64,000 nucleotides of DNA from Flavimaricola sp. GTDB lineage: Bacteria; Pseudomonadota; Alphaproteobacteria; Rhodobacterales; Rhodobacteraceae. Both the position numbers and the translations under genes were made by a program. How positions within the stretch are numbered: position 1 is the stretch's first letter; every line of letters begins with the position of its first letter. The stretch spans positions 26,716-90,715 of the forward strand of contig JAQWWH010000031.1 of assembly GCA_029255105.1 (NCBI GenBank). Reading direction: 5' to 3'. The notes under the pieces are model-generated. The model searched no databases and was not told the origin of the DNA. It saw nothing but the letters and a program-made list of their open reading frames with translations. This document shows, piece after piece, positions 58,332-64,000 of this stretch.

Positions 58332-59210
58332 CTAGAGCGTCCGGTCCTCCAGCAGATCCGCAAGCACCGGGTTCGGGAAGCGGCGGGACAGGGTGACGGC
58401 GAAAAACGTCTCGCCGATGCCCGGCAGACGGTCTGCTTCGATCAATCTGCCGTTGGTGAGTTCATCCTGAACGACGATGGGCGGCAGGACCGCCAACCCC
58501 ACGCCTTCGCGCGCAAGAAGACGCATCATTGCCATATCTTCGACTTCCGCCGCGATTTGAGGTCGGATCCCAAGCCGCTCGGTCAGAGCGTCGAACCCAA
58601 TCCGCACACCAGTGTCAGATGTTGGGAGGATGATCGGCAAACCGGCCAAAAGGTCATTCAATCCGGAAATGCCGCCCAACAATTCCGGCGTGCCCACAAG
58701 GCTGACAGGTTGTTCTGACAGCCGGTGCGAAACAAAGGGCGTGGAAGCATCGCGCAAAGGGGCGCGGTTGATCAGCACGACATCAAGATTGAGCGCCTCC
58801 AGCGCCTGCAACAACTGCGCACTTGTGCCGGACCGCAGGATGATCTCGACATCCTGCCGTCCCAAGATCGGTCGCAGGAACTCCATATGAAAGTTGCGCG
58901 ACAAGGTGGCCAAGGCCCCAATCCGTACGGCCTGACGGCTGCGGCCTTTTTCTTGCAACGTGCCGATCAACTCACGCCCCGAGGAAAAAATGGCGTCCGC
59001 ATGATCCAGCGCGATACGGCCTGCTTCCGTCAGGATCAATTGCCGCCCCCGCCGTTCAAACAAGGCATGGCCCAGCGACGCCTCCAACTGCTTGATCTGA
59101 ACTGAAACGGCAGATTGCGACAGATTGAGCCGCTCTGCGGTGCGGGTGAGGTTTCCGTCATGCGCCACGGCCCAGAAATACCGAAGGTGATGATAATTGA
59201 GTTCTGCCAT
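58332..59210 (-). CDS. LysR family transcriptional regulator (divergent from dabBA)
   Basis: LNYHHLRYFWAVAHDGNLTRTAERLNLSQSAVSVQIKQLEASLGHALFERRGRQLILTEAG. Confidence 0.93.
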   Translation of the reverse strand: MAELNYHHLRYFWAVAHDGNLTRTAERLNLSQSAVSVQIKQLEASLGHALFERRGRQLILTEAGRIALDHADAIFSSGRELIGTLQEKGRSRQAVRIGALATLSRNFHMEFLRPILGRQDVEIILRSGTSAQLLQALEALNLDVVLINRAPLRDASTPFVSHRLSEQPVSLVGTPELLGGISGLNDLLAGLPIILPTSDTGVRIGFDALTERLGIRPQIAAEVEDMAMMRLLAREGVGLAVLPPIVVQDELTNGRLIEADRLPGIGETFFAVTLSRRFPNPVLADLLEDRTL

Positions 59211-59317
59211 ACGATATATAAATAAGAACGTTTTTAAATAAACAATGAATTTTTCTTCCCTTTTCGGCGCTGCTACTCAGCCCGTGTTCCGCCGTCCAGT
59301 CAGAAGGAAATCAGGCC

Positions 59318-60877
59318 TTGTTTGTCGCGTTTTTGCCCCTCATCGCCCCGGCCATTTGTATTGGCCTGACGTATCTCGCCTTTCGTGGACCCAAGATGCG
59401 GCCGTTCGAGGTGCTACAACAGGTAAAGATCGGCGCGCTCGCCGCCTTGGCCGTCGCCGCAGTCTCAGCCCTCATCCTCATTCTGGCCGGTTCGGCAACC
59501 AGCCCACTCATCGGCGCAGGCGGCCTTGGCCTGTCGGTCCGGCTCGATGCGGTCAGCGCGGTGATGCTGCTGCTTGTGGCTTTCGTGGGCTGGGTCGTTC
59601 TACGCTATGCGGCCACCTACATGGACGGCGAAGATCGCCAAGGGCCATTCACCGGCTGGCTTTGCCTGACACTGACTGCGGTGATGCTTCTGGTCGTGTC
59701 CGGCAACATCCTGCAATTCGCCCTCGCCTGGATCGCGACCAGCCTGTCGCTGCACAAGCTGCTGTTGCACTACCCCAACCGCGTTGCCGCACAGCGCGCA
59801 GCACGCAAGAAATGGGTCACGGCCCGGCTGGGAGACGCGGCGATGCTGGTCGCCATGGGTCTTCTCTTTGCGACATATGGAACGGGCGATCTGGCCACAA
59901 TTCTGGACGCCGCACGCAGCGGGCAAGACGCCGATTATTCCACATGGATCGCAGCCTGCCTCACCGTTGCGGCCATCCTGAAATCCGCGCAATTTCCTAT
60001 GCACGGTTGGCTGACCGAAGTGATGGAAACGCCAACGCCGGTCTCAGCCCTGCTGCACGCGGGGGTCATTAACGCTGGCGGCTTCCTTTTGATCCGCTTT
60101 GCCGACGTCATGTTGCTGTCGCCCGCCGTGCTGGCGGTGCTGGTGATGATCGGTGGGTTCACCGCGCTCTTTGGCGGTCTGGTGATGCTGACCCAATCGG
60201 CGGTGAAGACCTCACTGGCATGGTCCACGGTCGCGCAGATGGGCTTCATGATCTTCCAATGTGGCCTGGCACTCTTTCCGCTGGCCCTCCTGCACATCGT
60301 GGCGCACTCGCTTTACAAGGCCCATGCTTTCCTGGCGTCGGGCGGCGCGGTAGACGGAGTGGCGGCGATCCGGCGGCCTGGCCCTGTGGCAATTCCCAAC
60401 GGGGTTGCTGTGGGTCGCGCGTTTCTGATCGCGCTCGTGATTTACGGCGCCGTGGGCTTTGTCTTCGGCCTTGCGGGCAAGTCGCCTCAGGCCATCGCTT
60501 TGGGTGCCATCCTGATCTTCGGCGTGGCTTATCTTCTGGCACAAGGTCTGGCCGACGCCGCCCCGCGTGTGTTGACACAGCGCACCGCCGTCTATTCGGT
60601 CGCGGCGACTGTTGGGTACTTTGGTTTGCAAACTTGCGCAGAGTGGCTGACGGCAGGCACCCTGCCGGCCTCACCAGCACCGGGCCCACTGGAATGGGCG
60701 CTACTCGTGCTCGCCCTCTTCAGCTTTGGCCTCGTGGCCGTGGCGCAGGCCATGTTCCCGCTCTGGGCCTATCATCCCGCCACAGCCGGGCTGCGCGTGC
60801 ACCTGTCCAACGGGCTTTATGCCAATGCTGTTTTTGACAGGCTGCTCGGCGGCTGGTCGCGCAAACACACGTCCTGA
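59318..60877 (+). CDS. dabB: DabB-like proton-translocating subunit (NuoL/MrpA-like)
   Basis: NuoL-like TM protein: QFPMHGWLTEVMETPTPVSALLHAGVINAGGFLLIRFADVML...KTSLAWSTVAQMGFMIFQCGLALFPLALLHIVAHSLYKAHAFLASG; TTG start likely; directly upstream of dabA. Confidence 0.87.
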   Translation: MFVAFLPLIAPAICIGLTYLAFRGPKMRPFEVLQQVKIGALAALAVAAVSALILILAGSATSPLIGAGGLGLSVRLDAVSAVMLLLVAFVGWVVLRYAATYMDGEDRQGPFTGWLCLTLTAVMLLVVSGNILQFALAWIATSLSLHKLLLHYPNRVAAQRAARKKWVTARLGDAAMLVAMGLLFATYGTGDLATILDAARSGQDADYSTWIAACLTVAAILKSAQFPMHGWLTEVMETPTPVSALLHAGVINAGGFLLIRFADVMLLSPAVLAVLVMIGGFTALFGGLVMLTQSAVKTSLAWSTVAQMGFMIFQCGLALFPLALLHIVAHSLYKAHAFLASGGAVDGVAAIRRPGPVAIPNGVAVGRAFLIALVIYGAVGFVFGLAGKSPQAIALGAILIFGVAYLLAQGLADAAPRVLTQRTAVYSVAATVGYFGLQTCAEWLTAGTLPASPAPGPLEWALLVLALFSFGLVAVAQAMFPLWAYHPATAGLRVHLSNGLYANAVFDRLLGGWSRKHTS

Positions 60878-60898
60878 TCCAGCGAAAGGATTGATCTG

Positions 60899-63304
60899 AT
60901 GAACACCGCATCCCCGCTCTCAGCCGCTGTTGTCACCTCGGCCAGCGACACCGCCGCCCGCGCCATTCCCCCGGTCTGGCCGCTGGCCTCGTCGGTTGCG
61001 GTGAACCCTTATCTGGGCCAAACCGGCGAAAGCCTGGCACAGGTGGGCGCACGTCTGGCCCGGGTCGGCGGCGTGCCGGTGACGATGCCGCGCGCGCACT
61101 ACAATGCGCTCATCGCCGATGGCACCATCACCGATGCCGACATCATCGAAGCCCTTGATGCGCAGAACGCAGGCGACGCCCCCAGTCTGGCCGAGGTCAA
61201 GCGCAGCGCCGCTGTCCCGGCCAGCCCCCCTGCGCCACAGCCCACCATCGCAGACCTCGCCGCCAAAGCCTCTGGCATTGACTGGCCCGGCATCCTGGCC
61301 GACCGGTTCGGACACTGGGCGGCAGGCTATTTCGATCAGGGGCAGGCGCTTTGGGCCGCCCCGCGGCGGCGCGGCGCGTATGACGCCTGGCGGCAGAACG
61401 CCACCCATGATCTGACCCCTGAAATTGCGGGTCTTGCGGGCTTTGCGCAATTTGTCAGTGAAACCCCCGACCGGGCCGAAGATGCGCTTCTGCGCGCGGC
61501 CAATAATTTGGGCCTAACCGGGGACATGCTTGAGACCTATCTGCACCAACTGCTGTTTTCGCTGGGCGGATGGGCGCAGGTTGCCCGCTACCAGCTTTGG
61601 CAGGCCGAACTTGCCGACGGCACAGATCAGACGATCACCGATGTCCTGACGATCCGGCTGTTGTGGGAAGAGGCGCTTCTTGCCCAATACAAGGATCAGA
61701 TCGGCGACAAATGGGACCAGACCAAGGCGACCCACGCCGCTGCCGTCACGCCCGACCGGGACCTGACGATCAACGCCATCCTGCAAGAGGCATGGGAGCG
61801 TGCCGTTCAGCGCGATTTGGCCGCAATCCTCGCCGCCGCTCCGCCCGTGCAGACCGAAGGCCGGCCAGTTCTTCAAGCCGCCTTTTGCATCGACGTGCGC
61901 TCCGAGGTGTTCCGCCGCGCGCTTGAGGCCGTGAAGCCCGGCATTCGTACCTTGGGCTTTGCGGGCTTCTTTGGCCTGACCGCCTCGCACAAAGGTTTTG
62001 CGTCGGACGTGGATGAGCTGCGCCTTCCGGTGCTTTTGAACCACGGCGTCACCTCCACCTCCGAAGGGGAGAACCTGAGCGCCGAACAGACCGCCCGCTT
62101 CAAAGCCCGCGCCAAGCGTGCCTGGGGCCGGTTCAAACTGGCCGCGGTGTCGTCATTCGCCTTTATCGAGGCGACAGGGCCAATTTATGCGGGCAAGCTG
62201 GTCAAGGATGCGCTGAACATCGCGCCCAAGGCCGCAGGCAATGGCCCGGCACCGCGCCTTGATCCCCCTTTGCCACTTGACGCCCAGATCGACGCGGCCG
62301 AGACGATCCTGCGCGCCATGTCGCTGACGACCGATTTTGCGCGCCTTGTGGTGTTGGCCGGGCACGGGGCCAACGTGGTGAACAACCCCTTCGCCAGCGG
62401 TCTGAATTGCGGGGCTTGTGGTGGCTACGCGGGCGACGTTAACGCCAGGCTTCTGGCCGGGTTGCTAAACGCGCAAGATGTCCGGACGGGCCTGGCGGAT
62501 CGGGGGATCAAAATCCCAGCCGACACATTGTTTATGGGCGCGCTGCACGACACTACGACCGATGCGGTCACGCTTTTTGATGCCGACCATCCCGCTGCCG
62601 CGCATCAATCCGACATCCGCCAAGCCAAGGACTGGTTCGCCCAGGCCGGCATTGTCACCCGCTCAGAACGGGCTCTGCGCCTGCCACGTGCGGACGGCGA
62701 CGCCACAATCGAACTGCGCAGCCGCGACTGGGCCGAAACTCGCCCCGAATGGGCGCTCGCCGGGTGCAAGGCCTTCATCGCCGCCCCACGCCAGCGGACA
62801 GCCGGCAAGAGCCTCGCCGGGCGCGCGTTCCTGCATGAGTATGTCTGGACACAGGACACTGATTTCGGCGTGCTGGAACTGATCATGACCGCCCCCGTTG
62901 TCGTGGCCAGCTGGATCAGCCTGCAATACTACGGCTCTACCGTCGCACCGGACGTTTTTGGCTCCGGCAACAAGCTCTTGCACAACGTTACAGGTGGCAT
63001 CGGCGTGGTCGAAGGCAATGGCGGCACCGTGCGCGCGGGATTGCCATGGCAGTCTGTGCACGAGGGCGAAAGCTACGCCCACGACCCGCTGCGTCTTTCC
63101 GTCTGCATTGAGGCCCCGCGCGAGGCGATGACGGACATCCTGCGGCGGCACGACGGCGTGCGTGCACTGTTCGACAATCACTGGCTGCATCTGTTCGCGC
63201 TGGATGAGAATGGTCATATGGCCGCGCGCTATGCGGGGAATCTGGCGTGGTCGGAGATGGCTTTGGATACCGGGGATGAGGTTGATTTGAAGGCGGCTGG
63301 GTGA
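60899..63304 (+). CDS. dabA: inorganic carbon transporter subunit DabA (DUF2309/UPF0753)
   Basis: [15 protein letters not shown] and [41 protein letters not shown]: zinc-site motifs of the beta-carbonic-anhydrase-like DabA family. Confidence 0.93.
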   Translation: MNTASPLSAAVVTSASDTAARAIPPVWPLASSVAVNPYLGQTGESLAQVGARLARVGGVPVTMPRAHYNALIADGTITDADIIEALDAQNAGDAPSLAEVKRSAAVPASPPAPQPTIADLAAKASGIDWPGILADRFGHWAAGYFDQGQALWAAPRRRGAYDAWRQNATHDLTPEIAGLAGFAQFVSETPDRAEDALLRAANNLGLTGDMLETYLHQLLFSLGGWAQVARYQLWQAELADGTDQTITDVLTIRLLWEEALLAQYKDQIGDKWDQTKATHAAAVTPDRDLTINAILQEAWERAVQRDLAAILAAAPPVQTEGRPVLQAAFCIDVRSEVFRRALEAVKPGIRTLGFAGFFGLTASHKGFASDVDELRLPVLLNHGVTSTSEGENLSAEQTARFKARAKRAWGRFKLAAVSSFAFIEATGPIYAGKLVKDALNIAPKAAGNGPAPRLDPPLPLDAQIDAAETILRAMSLTTDFARLVVLAGHGANVVNNPFASGLNCGACGGYAGDVNARLLAGLLNAQDVRTGLADRGIKIPADTLFMGALHDTTTDAVTLFDADHPAAAHQSDIRQAKDWFAQAGIVTRSERALRLPRADGDATIELRSRDWAETRPEWALAGCKAFIAAPRQRTAGKSLAGRAFLHEYVWTQDTDFGVLELIMTAPVVVASWISLQYYGSTVAPDVFGSGNKLLHNVTGGIGVVEGNGGTVRAGLPWQSVHEGESYAHDPLRLSVCIEAPREAMTDILRRHDGVRALFDNHWLHLFALDENGHMAARYAGNLAWSEMALDTGDEVDLKAAG

Positions 63305-63788
63305 GGGATCAAGAATTCCGAGGTGGACCGATATCTGCCCCCAGATGCAAAACAACACTTCTCGGAAAACCTGAGCCATCCAGCATCACTCAACACATTG
63401 AAATATTCAATTTCGGACTGCGTAAAGGGATTCAGGCCTTTTTTGAAAGTGCTTTAGTCGAGCGCACCAAAAGGTTCAGACCCTGGCTTGTTTTGCCAGG
63501 GTCATCGCGTCGCCGAAATCAGAAGGTTTTGTCCTGCTCAAAAGGTGCTGGGCTTTCTACAAACCAGCCGATCATGCCTATCGCAAGATTGGTTGAATTG
63601 GATCCCACGCTGCCGTTAGCCCGGTAGAACACTTGGGTAAGTTCTGGGCTGTCCATGCTTGGGGCGTGCGATGGGTATGACGAATATGCTGTGATCCAAC
63701 TAATAGCGGCAGAGAGCCCTGAGCGGCCATCGCTTTGGTATGCCTGCGTTCTCTTTGGGTGCCTTTGACTTGACGATATCGATGTTTC

Positions 63789-64000
63789 TTCAAACCGGCG
63801 CCAATAACGCCGCCTCAGCAAGTCTTCCGATCTGGCTCTCATAATCCTTTTGGGACCAGCCACAGTCGCGGACCAGCTGCTCCCAATTTTCAACCGACAA
63901 GAGCGTCCACAGTAGATCGGTTGCAACGTCCTCATTTAGGTCGGGCCTGAGCATCTTGTCCGCTGCCAAAGCCTGAACTGCGGCCGCGCACCCGTGCCTG
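63789..64000 (-). CDS. TetR-family regulator C-terminal fragment (5' part outside window)
   Basis: Minus strand ...AAVQALAADKMLRPDLNEDVATDLLWTLLSVENWEQLVRDCGWSQKDYESQIGRLAEAALLAPV*; missing from the ORF track. Confidence 0.75.

Noticed and set aside
63519-63935. Minus-strand ORF of 138 aa at the right edge
   Set aside because: It is out of frame with the convincing TetR C-terminus at 63789..64000, so the ORF call is considered spurious.

Overview
This looks like a chromosomal segment from an alphaproteobacterium, most likely Rhodobacterales/Roseobacter-like. That assignment rests on gene content and codon style; no search was run. From left to right: a DMT transporter fragment, LysR and DoxX; a translation cluster (ffh, five tandem GNAT acetyltransferases, chorismate mutase, rpsP, rimM, two sulfotransferase-like genes, trmD, rplS, rpmE); a DEAD-box helicase and mipZ; a complete C-P lyase phosphonate locus (phnGHIJKLNM, phnF, phnCDEE, a second phnM-like gene, a DUF1045 gene and an acetyltransferase) but no recognisable phnP. 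Next come a PHP protein, a sugar-phosphate isomerase with an in-frame TGA, a metallophosphoesterase, ugpBAEC and a DUF1868 protein, followed by an OpgC-like protein. The most interesting unit is at 37.7-42.3 kb. A minus-strand operon is preceded by a sequence matching the ykkC/guanidine-I riboswitch. It encodes a NitT/TauT-type ABC transporter, an arginase-family enzyme better read as a guanidine hydrolase than an agmatinase, and a small protein with an extreme His-rich N-terminus (a nickel-handling candidate). The right part holds a Hint-domain protein, a sensor kinase divergent from a luxI-type gene, lipid-modifying enzymes, a LacI/sugar ABC/GH32-like operon with a tandem palindromic operator, a decayed region with a truncated AraC-type gene next to an IS21 istB remnant, a DabAB inorganic-carbon uptake operon with a divergent LysR, and a TetR C-terminus at the window edge that the ORF track misses.
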